From Prochlorococcus sp. HOT208_60m_808M21 (GTDB taxonomy: Bacteria; Cyanobacteriota; Cyanobacteriia; PCC-6307; Cyanobiaceae), in NCBI GenBank assembly GCA_002026005.1, contig MWOX01000133.1, positions 41,199-105,198 on the forward strand: a DNA stretch of 64,000 bases. The letters are read 5' to 3'. Below, one piece after another: positions 47,723 through 54,325 of the stretch. A program made the translations under genes and the position numbers. The notes under the pieces are model-generated. The model ran no database searches. It worked only from the letters and a program-made list of their open reading frames with translations, and was not told the DNA's origin. Position 1 is the stretch's first letter; each line of letters opens with the position of its first letter.

Positions 47723-47737
47723 TGATAATCATTTTCA
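47723..47737. promoter_or_regulatory. Zur-type operator between znuA and znuC
   Basis: TGATAATCATTTTCA is a 7-1-7 inverted repeat with one mismatch from TGATAAT-N-ATTATCA, the Fur/Zur operator form. It sits 25 bases from the znuA start and 100 bases from the znuC start, in a good place to repress both directions when zinc is plentiful. The adjacent zur gene supports Zur over Fur. Confidence 0.75.
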
Positions 47738-47836
47738 TTGCACCTGACAAGAAAAGGTATCAAATGTTATGAAAATAATACGCAGCTTGTATTATTGGTA
47801 AGCTTGTAAAGTGACTTTTTTCATGAAGATTAATTA

Positions 47837-48607
47837 ATGGCTACTTTAGTCGCTGAAAATTTAACATTTGCATACACAGAAAAAAGTAAGCCAGCTTTAA
47901 ATAAGGTATCGGTTGAGATTAAACCTGGAACTCTAACAGCGCTAGTAGGTCCAAATGGTGCCGGTAAATCCACTCTTTTGAGGATATTGCAAGGACAAAA
48001 TACTCCAGATAAAGGCGAAATAAAAATAGACGGTGAAAATTTATATAGATCTAGAGCTCTAGTGGCACTTATGCCTCAAAGAAGTTCTATGAATTGGAAG
48101 TTTCCCATTACAGTTGAAAAATTGGTATCTCTTGGTCAAATAAAGTATTCAAAATCAAGAAGTAATAACCCCTTTCAAATCAAGGCTCTTCTAGAATATC
48201 CTAATTCTTGGATTAATAAATGTTGTGAATTAGAAGCGACAATGCAAAGAGTAGGAATTGCTAATTTAGCTAATAGAAGACTCGATTCTCTTTCAGGAGG
48301 ACAGCAACAAAGAGCTCTATTAGCAAAAACTCTTATGTCCCCTGCAAAAATATTTCTTCTGGATGAACCTTGTGCGGCATTGGATCCCCCCGCAAAAGAG
48401 GACTTCCTAAAAATTGTTCGTCAACTCGCAGATGCGGGACTTTCTTTGCTAGTAAGTAGCCATGATTGGGGTGAGTCTCTAAATAACTACGATCAAGTAA
48501 TCGTTCTTGATAAAAGTGTTTTAGCAGTTGGTAGTCCTGATCAAATAAAAGATAAATTAGATGCGATAAACATAAGCTCTACAAAGGAAAATAATTTCTG
48601 TGATTAG
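47837..48607 (+). CDS. znuC: Zinc ABC transporter ATP-binding protein ZnuC
   Basis: The 256-residue ABC ATPase has Walker A GPNGAGKST (about residues 38-46), Q-loop in LMPQRSSMNW, the signature LSGGQQQRALLAKTL (about 154-168), Walker B KIFLLDEPCAALDPP, and the switch histidine in VSSHDWGES. It powers zinc uptake with ZnuB and ZnuA. Its stop is 14 bases from the stop of the convergent zur gene, and the znuB gene lies beyond zur. Confidence 0.95.
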   Translation: MATLVAENLTFAYTEKSKPALNKVSVEIKPGTLTALVGPNGAGKSTLLRILQGQNTPDKGEIKIDGENLYRSRALVALMPQRSSMNWKFPITVEKLVSLGQIKYSKSRSNNPFQIKALLEYPNSWINKCCELEATMQRVGIANLANRRLDSLSGGQQQRALLAKTLMSPAKIFLLDEPCAALDPPAKEDFLKIVRQLADAGLSLLVSSHDWGESLNNYDQVIVLDKSVLAVGSPDQIKDKLDAINISSTKENNFCD

Positions 48608-48620
48608 AAAATGTTCCTTA

Positions 48621-49055
48621 TTAATTTTGAGCTTGATAACAGTTTTGGCAAAGGCCGAAATATTCGAGTGTATGAAACAAAAGTTGAAACTTTCTTGGAT
48701 TTTTTTTAGGGGCATGAATATCTTTAACAGGACAACCTTCCATTTTCGACGTCTCTCCGCATTGAACGCAGGTCAAATGATGAATATCTCTGTCTACGGG
48801 AGTGTAAAGAACCTCTCCTGTTGGGAGATGTCTAGAACGAATTAATCCATGCTTTATCAAGATTTGCAGATTTCTATAAACAGTGGTCAACCCCATAGAT
48901 TTGCCTTTTGTGATCAACTGCCTATGCAATTCTTGACCGCTCAATTCATCCTCGCATTTATTAAGTTCTTCAAGAAGTTGTTCTTGTCTTTTGGTAATGT
49001 CAGACTTAGTTACCATTGTTTCCAAAATCTTTTTTTGCCTCGTATTTTTGATCAT
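48621..49055 (-). CDS. zur: Fur-family regulator, probably Zur
   Basis: The 144-residue Fur-family repressor has an N-terminal winged helix (GLTTVYRNLQILIKHGLI, about residues 54-71), the metal-binding DRDIHHLTCVQCGETSKMEGCPV and a C-terminal CQNCYQ, giving two CxxC structural zinc sites. The location inside the znu locus argues for Zur. An in-frame ATG at 49016 (residue 14) would leave a 56-base gap to znuB and may be the true start. The gene is transcribed antisense between znuC and znuB. Confidence 0.9.
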   Translation of the reverse strand: MIKNTRQKKILETMVTKSDITKRQEQLLEELNKCEDELSGQELHRQLITKGKSMGLTTVYRNLQILIKHGLIRSRHLPTGEVLYTPVDRDIHHLTCVQCGETSKMEGCPVKDIHAPKKNPRKFQLLFHTLEYFGLCQNCYQAQN

Positions 49056-49072
49056 ACCGAATCTTTCGAATA

Positions 49073-49858
49073 ATGTCTTTTATTAATAGCAACTGGTGGT
49101 TGGTTCCATTAATAATAACTATATTTTCTGGGATCTTATGCCCAGCGATGGGAACTGTATTAATCACCCATAAGAGATTATTACAAGTTAATTTAATCTC
49201 TCATTGCGTGTTGCCTGGACTTGCTCTCGCATTAGCGCTTGGAATTCACCCTTCAATTGGTGGTGTTATAAGTGGTCTTTTAGGCTCGGTAATTGCGGAA
49301 AGTTTAACCAATAGAAAAAGTGAAAATTATGAAGCAGTTATGAATACTATTCTTGCTGGAATGCTTGGGTTTGGAGTCCTTATTATCCCTCTACTCGGAA
49401 TAAGGATTGATTTGGAGGCAGTATTATTTGGCGATTTATTGACAGCAAATTTTGGAGATTTACTTAGAACAATAATTGCTTTTTTAGTATTTATACTTTT
49501 AATGACTTTTGGATATGAAAAGGTTGTTTATGTTGGATTAGATCCAGAAGGTGCATCCGCGAGTGGTATAAACGTTTCTTTATTAAATCTTGCTTTGAGT
49601 TTTACAACGGCATTAGTAATTGTTAGTTCAATGTCAGCAGTGGGAGTAATTCTTGTTATTGCTCTTCTTTCTACCCCAACACTGTTAGGGCTTAATAAGG
49701 CTCATAGTTTAAGAATTGCAATGATGAGGTCTTCATTTTTTGGATTATGTATCTCACTTCTGGGCTTTATTCTCTCTATAGTCTTTAATTTGTCGCCTGG
49801 ACCTGCAATTAGTGTTATTTGTGTCGCATCTCTTTTGATTCCTAAACTTCGTAAATAA
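49073..49858 (+). CDS. znuB: Zinc ABC transporter permease ZnuB
   Basis: The 261-residue ABC-3 family permease has about eight membrane spans. The first region is MGTVLITHKRLLQVNLISHCVLPGLALALALG (residues about 27-58). The family EAA-like VGLDPEGASASGINVSLLNLAL lies near 160-181. It forms the channel for ZnuA-delivered Zn2+. Its start is only 17 bases from the divergent zur start, so its promoter, or read-through from znuC, must overlap the zur gene. Confidence 0.94.
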   Translation: MSFINSNWWLVPLIITIFSGILCPAMGTVLITHKRLLQVNLISHCVLPGLALALALGIHPSIGGVISGLLGSVIAESLTNRKSENYEAVMNTILAGMLGFGVLIIPLLGIRIDLEAVLFGDLLTANFGDLLRTIIAFLVFILLMTFGYEKVVYVGLDPEGASASGINVSLLNLALSFTTALVIVSSMSAVGVILVIALLSTPTLLGLNKAHSLRIAMMRSSFFGLCISLLGFILSIVFNLSPGPAISVICVASLLIPKLRK

Positions 49859-50005
49859 TTAAATCTTAAATGTCCAATCAGAGTTTAATGCTTGAGCTTC
49901 TGGATTGTTTTTTAAAGCTACTTCCATAGCCTCTTTTTTATTATTAGCTATAACAACTTCATCAAATTCCTTTCCATTTTTTTTGAGACTTACTTTAAAA
50001 CGCAT
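49859..50005 (-). CDS. Small conserved protein (48 aa)
   Basis: The product is MRFKVSLKKNGKEFDEVVIA and onward, ending NSDWTFKI. It is soluble, with a beta-turn-beta start, a basic helix (NNKKEAMEVALKNNPEA) and a closing strand. The clean composition and compact position directly abutting the znuB stop suggest a real gene. It has no known function. Confidence 0.65.
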   Translation of the reverse strand: MRFKVSLKKNGKEFDEVVIANNKKEAMEVALKNNPEAQALNSDWTFKI

Positions 50006-50088
50006 AAAAATTTTTTAATTAATCAAAAGTTAACCACTAAGCAACTAGATTTAAATACTTTTAAAAGTTAATTGATGAAATAGAAACT

Positions 50089-50337
50089 TTAGTTATTTTG
50101 AAGTTTTTCTACTACAGATTCTTTCTCAATTTTAGCTACATCCTGTAATCCATTAGCATCAAACCAAGGAGCGTTTTCCCAATTAAATCCTTCACCAAAC
50201 GTATTATCGGGAGCAGCTACGTACCAGTGACATGATGAATCGGGAACATCTACAGCACATTTTGACCAGTCAGCTTCCCACTGTGGAACTTGTACCCACA
50301 TCACAGATGCTAATAAAAATGAAAAAATAAAATTCAT
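50089..50337 (-). CDS. Small exported Trp-rich protein
   Basis: The 82-residue product has an N-terminal hydrophobic stretch (MNFIFSFLLASVMWVQV) likely to be a signal peptide. The mature part is aromatic (WEADWSKC, CHWYVAAPDNTFGEGFNWENAPWFD), with two cysteines that could pair. No family is recognised. Confidence 0.65.
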   Translation of the reverse strand: MNFIFSFLLASVMWVQVPQWEADWSKCAVDVPDSSCHWYVAAPDNTFGEGFNWENAPWFDANGLQDVAKIEKESVVEKLQNN

Positions 50338-50346
50338 AATTATCGG

Positions 50347-50490
50347 TTAGCAAAATTTTGAAAGATTTTTTTCACATTCTTTCTTTCTTTTCTTCCAGTA
50401 ATTTTCAAGTATTTGATATTTATGCTTATTTTTGAATTGACTTAAATGAATATTATTCTGATTAAGAACTGAAGTGTTTTTGATTTTCAT
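50347..50490 (-). CDS. Small basic protein (47 aa)
   Basis: The ORF encodes MKIKNTSVLNQNNIHLSQFK followed by a Lys/Tyr-rich helix (YWKKRKKECEK) and ends KFC. It is nine bases upstream of the 82-residue gene on the same strand. The spacing is gene-like but there is no recognised homology, so it may be a real HL-specific small gene or chance. Confidence 0.45.
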   Translation of the reverse strand: MKIKNTSVLNQNNIHLSQFKNKHKYQILENYWKKRKKECEKNLSKFC

Positions 50491-50567
50491 GACTCAAGCT
50501 GTCAATGTAGATCATATTTAAGACACTTTATAGATTTTTTGAAGTGAATTTATACTTAATTTTTGAC

Positions 50568-50702
50568 CTACTTTTGTGTAGGTAAGTATTTCTCGGGATT
50601 ATTTTCAATATAAGTAAGCGAATATTTGACAACACCTACTATTACTGAAAAAAGAGCAATTGCTGAAATAATAAAAATGATTTTTTTGTAAATGCTTTTC
50701 AT
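50568..50702 (-). CDS. Small single-span membrane protein (44 aa)
   Basis: The product is MKSIYKKIIFIISAIALFSV, continuing through one membrane helix (residues about 8-27), then KYSLTYIENNPEKYLPTQK. The basic start and polar tail are typical of single-span membrane microproteins. Function is unknown. Confidence 0.6.
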   Translation of the reverse strand: MKSIYKKIIFIISAIALFSVIVGVVKYSLTYIENNPEKYLPTQK

Positions 50703-50786
50703 CAATTTTTTATGTTTTTGATTATTTTTTTCATCAACGCCCAATTTTTCTGAAAGATTTAAATAATTAGTAATTTATACTGTAGC

Positions 50787-50889
50787 CTTTTAAATTCCCT
50801 ACGGGGTAGATTAAACACATCAGAAACTCCTCACACACTTTTTTCTGATAACTTTAAAAGTACTCGGCCTTGATGTTTGAGTACTTTTT
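50787..50889 (+). ncRNA. yfr10: Yfr10-like small RNA carrying the Yfr1 motif
   Basis: A -10 box TATACT (50776-50781) precedes an RNA of about 100 nt. It has a short 5' hairpin near 50797-50809, then the 8-bp stem ATCAGAAA/TTTCTGAT (50819-50826/50842-50849). The loop displays ACTCCTCACACAC, the invariant Yfr1 motif (50826-50838). An intrinsic terminator follows: AAAGTACTC/GAGTACTTT (50857-50865/50879-50887) with a T run. A second Yfr1-motif RNA family, Yfr10, is known in marine picocyanobacteria and fits this element. The name is by motif and structure; synteny was not checked. Confidence 0.82.
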
Positions 50890-50959
50890 ATATATATTGC
50901 CATGTGACAGTTAAGATAGAGGTCTATTAGACATTACATAATTTGAATTTAGGTGTGAT

Positions 50960-51064
50960 ATTGAGTAAGTGTGTAGGAGGAATTGGTTTATTTCAGTGGA
51001 AACAAGGAAACACTTGATCTAAATCAATTTTAAAAAGATCTCTCTTTGAGGGATCTTTTTTTTT
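50960..51064 (+). ncRNA. Yfr2-family small RNA
   Basis: The segment carries a tandem GGAAACA pair (50998-51004 and 51006-51012) and AAGTGTGTAGGAGG (50967-50980), features I associate with the Yfr2-5 family. A strong terminator closes it: AAAAAGATCTCTC paired with GAGGGATCTTTTT (51032-51044/51048-51060) and nine T. GATATT at 50956-50961 may be the -10 box, so the 5' end is approximate. The AAGTGTGTAGGAGG stretch is complementary to the Yfr1/Yfr10 motif. Which of Yfr2-5 it is cannot be told. Confidence 0.75.
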
Positions 51065-51191
51065 GGATTATTAGAAATACATATTAAATTCTGAATATAA
51101 AAGAAATATGCTTTCTCCCAAAATAATTAGATCGTCATTACAAATTAGTAATTTATTTCGTTAGATTATGAACTGTTAGATTCTTCTGTTA

Positions 51192-51575
51192 ATGCAAATA
51201 CTTTTTTTAGCAATTTTAATTTGTTCAAGCTTTTTATTCCCTTCTTCATCATTTGCCTCACATATAGAACTAAAACCTTGTGTAGAGATTGCTCATTGTG
51301 TACGAGAAGAATGGGAGGTTAATAATATTGAGAAACCTTTTGAAGAGATTAAAACATTTATCGAAAACACTCCAAGAACTGAGATTGTAGAAATTGATGG
51401 CGATTATCTTCATGCTGAGGCAACCAGTAAATGGATGAAGTATGTAGACGACTTAGAAGTATCCTTTCTACCTGAATCAAATATCTTATCAATAAGATCA
51501 GAATCAAGAGTAGGAGAAAGTGATTTGGGAGTGAATCAAAAAAGAGTTGATTTACTAAAATCCCAAATGTTTTAA
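51192..51575 (+). CDS. Exported DUF1499 protein
   Basis: The 127-residue product starts with a signal peptide (MQILFLAILICSSFLFPSSS, cleavage near SFAS). DUF1499 follows: LKPCVEIAHCVREEW at the start of the domain, the central IVEIDGDYLHAEATSKWMKYVDDLEV and SIRSESRVGESDLGVNQKRVDLL at the end. It is found in thylakoid lumens and periplasms with no known activity. It lies downstream of the Yfr2-type RNA but has its own spacer of about 125 bases. Confidence 0.88.
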   Translation: MQILFLAILICSSFLFPSSSFASHIELKPCVEIAHCVREEWEVNNIEKPFEEIKTFIENTPRTEIVEIDGDYLHAEATSKWMKYVDDLEVSFLPESNILSIRSESRVGESDLGVNQKRVDLLKSQMF

Positions 51576-51658
51576 GATAAAAAGTAAAAAAAATAATTTG
51601 TTTTTATTGTTTTTTGTATAACTTTTCCATTTTTAAAAAAAATTAGCAGATAAAAAAG

Positions 51659-51670
51659 TGATAATTATCA
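51659..51670. promoter_or_regulatory. Perfect Fur/Zur-like palindrome TGATAATTATCA
   Basis: A 12-base perfect palindrome lies 44 bases before the start at 51715, and a further GATAAT hexamer is at 51680-51685. Fur-family operators are built from GATAAT hexamers. The site lacks the central spacer base of the znuA/znuC box, so it may be recognised by Fur rather than Zur, or be a coincidence in AT-rich DNA. Confidence 0.45.
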
Positions 51671-51714
51671 TCATGCCTTGATAATGGCAAATTTATTAGA
51701 TTTTCTCTGAAAAG

Positions 51715-51999
51715 ATGATCATAAATTTTATATATTTATTATTATCTAGCTTTGTTTTTTTCTGGTTTTATATAAACATTAAAAAAAATGGACTTAAATG
51801 GACAATTAAAGGTCTTTTTCAAATTGGAATATTAGTATTATTCATTGGAGGGTTTTTCAAAATATTTTTCACCTTACCCCCTAATTTATTTATAAAAATA
51901 TTTTTTCTCATTATTTATACATGGTGCACTGTTGGAATAAATGTAAATTTCATGATCCCTTTGATTAGTTTGATTGACCAAAAAATAGTAAAAAAATAA
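51715..51999 (+). CDS. Small membrane protein, possibly metal-regulated
   Basis: The 94-residue product is almost entirely hydrophobic, with three predicted spans (about residues 2-20, 35-52 and 58-85) and a basic loop IKKNGLKWTIKG. No family is recognised. The Fur/Zur-like palindrome just upstream suggests regulation by iron or zinc. Confidence 0.65.
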   Translation: MIINFIYLLLSSFVFFWFYINIKKNGLKWTIKGLFQIGILVLFIGGFFKIFFTLPPNLFIKIFFLIIYTWCTVGINVNFMIPLISLIDQKIVKK

Positions 52000-52074
52000 A
52001 ACTAAAATATGCCTTAATTCTCAGTACAAAAATAAACCTATTTCCTTAATCTGTAATATTAAAATTTATAAGAT

Positions 52075-52185
52075 TTATTTTTTTCCTTTTGAAAGTCTTT
52101 TCCTTGTATACCTAGTCTTTAATGCCAAGTCTGTCATTACATATATTCCAAATAAAAGAATGATTATTCCAATAAAGTATTTCAT
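52075..52185 (-). CDS. Small single-span membrane protein (36 aa)
   Basis: The product is MKYFIGIIILLFGIYVMTDL followed by a very basic tail (ALKTRYTRKRLSKGKK). It has one membrane helix with a positively charged cytoplasmic end. The clean topology suggests a real microprotein. It is 30 bases downstream of the OsmC gene on the same strand. Confidence 0.5.
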   Translation of the reverse strand: MKYFIGIIILLFGIYVMTDLALKTRYTRKRLSKGKK

Positions 52186-52215
52186 TATTTTTTTTGTAAT
52201 TACTATTTTTGAGAT

Positions 52216-52623
52216 TTATTCATGATGCCAACTAATTTTAATATCTATTTCTTGAGATAAATTTCTTGTAACTGGACATTCTTTGGAAGCTTTTTTCAAA
52301 AAATCAATAGTTTCATTAGAAGTGCTCTCTGGTATGAAAATATCTATTATTAGTTCTTTTATCTTCCTCTCGCTATTTTGTGTCATTACTTTTTCAATAT
52401 TTAAATATATGCCTTTCAAATTAAATCCTTTCGATTTGGCTTTGATTGCCATGATGGTTAGCAGGCAGGTACCTAGAGATGTTGCTAATAAATCAGTTGG
52501 GGAAAAACTTTCACCTTTACCGCAGTGATCTAAAGGTGCATCAGTTCTAATAAGACTTCCAGATTGTAGATGAATAGCCTCACAGTTTAAATTTCCTAAA
52601 TAAGAACATTTAACTTTAGTCAT
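52216..52623 (-). CDS. OsmC/Ohr-family protein
   Basis: The 135-residue protein has the OsmC fold with the first peroxidatic cysteine region in LATSLGTCLLTIMAIKAKSKG (about residues 45-65) and the second in KKASKECPVTRNLSQ (about 111-125). These proteins reduce organic hydroperoxides or bind small thiols. An internal SPTDLLATSLG motif is typical of the YhfA/OsmC subgroup. The reductant is unknown. Confidence 0.92.
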   Translation of the reverse strand: MTKVKCSYLGNLNCEAIHLQSGSLIRTDAPLDHCGKGESFSPTDLLATSLGTCLLTIMAIKAKSKGFNLKGIYLNIEKVMTQNSERKIKELIIDIFIPESTSNETIDFLKKASKECPVTRNLSQEIDIKISWHHE

Positions 52624-52664
52624 TTTAAAAAATTAAATTAGGAAAATATTATTAAAAAAAAATT

Positions 52665-52775
52665 ATGGATCATAACAAGATTATTGATGAGGAAATTTTT
52701 TTGCATATTAGTGGAGTATTAAGGAAATTCATTATTCAAGTTTTGAAATCAGTTTTTATATCCATATTCCTCTAA
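52665..52775 (+). CDS. Possible small protein (36 aa)
   Basis: The ORF encodes MDHNKIIDEEIFLHISGVLR followed by a hydrophobic KFIIQVLKSVFISIFL end. The N-terminal half is amphipathic and the C-terminus could be membrane inserted. It overlaps the stop of the minus-strand 80-residue gene by 27 bases. There is no ribosome-binding site beyond GGAAAA at 52641, so support is weak. Confidence 0.28.
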   Translation: MDHNKIIDEEIFLHISGVLRKFIIQVLKSVFISIFL

Positions 52776-52991
52776 GCAATACTCAATTAATTCAATTGAT
52801 TTATTAAGAGTTCTTTTATTTTTATTTTCTAGATCGAAACATTCATTTAAAACACGTATAGATTCATTTAAGAATGATTCTTCTTTATTTTTTATATCTT
52901 TATCTTGATTTATATAAATTAATTTTTTAATCCCAATTACGAAAAATATGATTATTGATATTGTAAAAATTGCTATTTTGAATTTATTCAT
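52749..52991 (-). CDS. Membrane-anchored hypothetical protein
   Basis: The 80-residue product has one N-terminal hydrophobic helix (residues about 5-24) and a polar Asn/Glu/Lys-rich helical part containing two cysteines (VLNECFDLE and IEYCLEEYG). No family is recognised. Confidence 0.6.
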   Translation of the reverse strand: MNKFKIAIFTISIIIFFVIGIKKLIYINQDKDIKNKEESFLNESIRVLNECFDLENKNKRTLNKSIELIEYCLEEYGYKN

Positions 52992-53055
52992 ACAATTAGT
53001 TATTACAAATATTTTAATTTACTTAATATTTAAAAACTTTGCATAGCTTATGGAA

Positions 53056-53157
53056 CTAAGTAATTACATATGTAGCTGCTGTTATTGCTATGGCAGTAAT
53101 TGAAATGAAGATGTATGGAACAACCTTTAAAGGTATATATAGATTATTTTTAGACAT
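53056..53157 (-). CDS. Tiny single-span membrane protein (33 aa)
   Basis: The product is MSKNNLYIPLKVVPYIFISI and ends TAATYVIT. A polar start precedes a long hydrophobic helix, a size and form shared with small photosynthetic or respiratory complex subunits. It is not any subunit I recognise. Translation is plausible but unproven. Confidence 0.45.
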   Translation of the reverse strand: MSKNNLYIPLKVVPYIFISITAIAITAATYVIT

Positions 53158-53272
53158 AACTAGAACCTTTATACAAATAATTACATTCCCTTTAAACTTT
53201 ATAAGTCTTCAAATATACAAATTAATTTTCTTTGTATAAATTCAATCCTTTTAAAGATTAACAAATTTATAT

Positions 53273-53479
53273 TCATTGAATTTTCATTAAATAAAGTATC
53301 TCTAAATCTTGTCTTGAGTCCGATATTTTTCTTTTTAAAAAGATTAATTCTTCTTGGCTCATTTTTGATTCTTTTATCATCAATTCTGCTTGTTCAATAG
53401 CATGTTCTATATTTCTAATTTTAATATCTCTTATTGAGGGATCATCTTTACATGCTTTTTTAGTATTTGCATCTAACAT
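53273..53479 (-). CDS. Small helical protein
   Basis: The 68-residue soluble, highly charged protein is predicted to be two helices with heptad-like hydrophobics (RNIEHAIEQAELMIKESKM and EELIFLKRKISDSRQDLEIL). It could form a coiled coil. The family is unknown. Confidence 0.6.
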   Translation of the reverse strand: MLDANTKKACKDDPSIRDIKIRNIEHAIEQAELMIKESKMSQEELIFLKRKISDSRQDLEILYLMKIQ

Positions 53480-53589
53480 ATGTACGAAAATATCACCTTG
53501 AATATAATCTAATTTAAAACTTCATTATGCTACATCCGCAAATTTAATTAAAATAAATTATTATCAAATTAAGAACTTTAACCTTAGCT

Positions 53590-53624
53590 AACCCTCTCTT
53601 CAATAGATCGAGTGGGTTTTTTTT
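53590..53624 (+). terminator. Intrinsic terminator with no gene upstream
   Basis: AACCC-T-CTC (53590-53598) pairs with GAG-T-GGGTT (53610-53618) with one T-T mismatch, followed by eight T. No plus-strand gene is visible before it, as the upstream gene is on the other strand. It may end a small RNA starting in 53480-53590, or act as an attenuator before the gene at 53659. Confidence 0.65.
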
Positions 53625-53658
53625 ATGGTGTAATATACTCCTAGCATTTACTATTAAT

Positions 53659-54033
53659 TTGGAAGATTCAAAACTAAATCCTGAGGAAAATAATTCAATC
53701 GAATCGTCCCCCAATTTGAATGAAGACAATAAAGATCTCAATGAGGGGAAAAAAAAAGAAGAAAATGTTAAGGCATTTACAGAATTTCTAGAGAAAGCAA
53801 GTAATCAAGATTCTTCAGAAGAAAAAGTAAAACTTGATTCTGAGCAACAAAAACTAAAAATTGACAAATCACTTTTTAAAAGATTTCTTAATAATGGATT
53901 TGATGGCATTTCAACTAATCCAAACTATAAAATGTTGGCATTATTAATAGTCCTTTTAATTAATCTGTCTCTATTTTTTGTAATTGGCAATATGGGTAAA
54001 GCGTTTTTAAGAAATGCTGGAATTATGGGTTAA
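53659..54033 (+). CDS. Acidic/basic linker protein with C-terminal membrane helix
   Basis: The 124-residue product has a Glu/Asn/Ser/Lys-rich, probably disordered N-terminal 70 residues. A short basic amphipathic part follows (LFKRFLNNGFDGIS), then one membrane helix (about 91-110) and GKAFLRNAGIMG. The only start in frame is TTG at 53659, preceded by no clear ribosome-binding site. The C-terminal helix region is loosely similar in layout to the next gene's product. Function is unknown. Confidence 0.6.
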   Translation: MEDSKLNPEENNSIESSPNLNEDNKDLNEGKKKEENVKAFTEFLEKASNQDSSEEKVKLDSEQQKLKIDKSLFKRFLNNGFDGISTNPNYKMLALLIVLLINLSLFFVIGNMGKAFLRNAGIMG

Positions 54034-54129
54034 AAATTATTTATTTCTTTTTGGATATTCATCTTTACAATTTTGATTCTTCAAATGAAACTGTGATATT
54101 TTCTTGTCAAATTAATATTAAAAATAAAT

Positions 54130-54291
54130 TTGGATAATAAAGAGCCAGAAAATCCAGTAGTTTATCTTTCTAATTTAGTCAAAAAATTAGATGTAAAAAA
54201 CAGAAATGGTTTAGTAGCCTTAACAATAGTAAACCTTTTAGTGATTCTTTTATTTAAATTTTATTTGAAAGGATCTGGATTATTATCTTGA
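54130..54291 (+). CDS. Small single-span membrane protein (53 aa)
   Basis: The product begins MDNKEPENPVVYLSNLVKKL from a TTG start. A KNRNG turn and one membrane helix (about residues 27-45) follow, ending KGSGLLS. It lies 96 bases after the 124-residue gene, which also uses TTG and also ends in a membrane helix plus Gly/Leu tail. The two may be a distantly related pair. Confidence 0.5.
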   Translation: MDNKEPENPVVYLSNLVKKLDVKNRNGLVALTIVNLLVILLFKFYLKGSGLLS

Positions 54292-54325
54292 AATTAACTG
54301 CTGGGAGTATTATTCAGTGTTTTAA

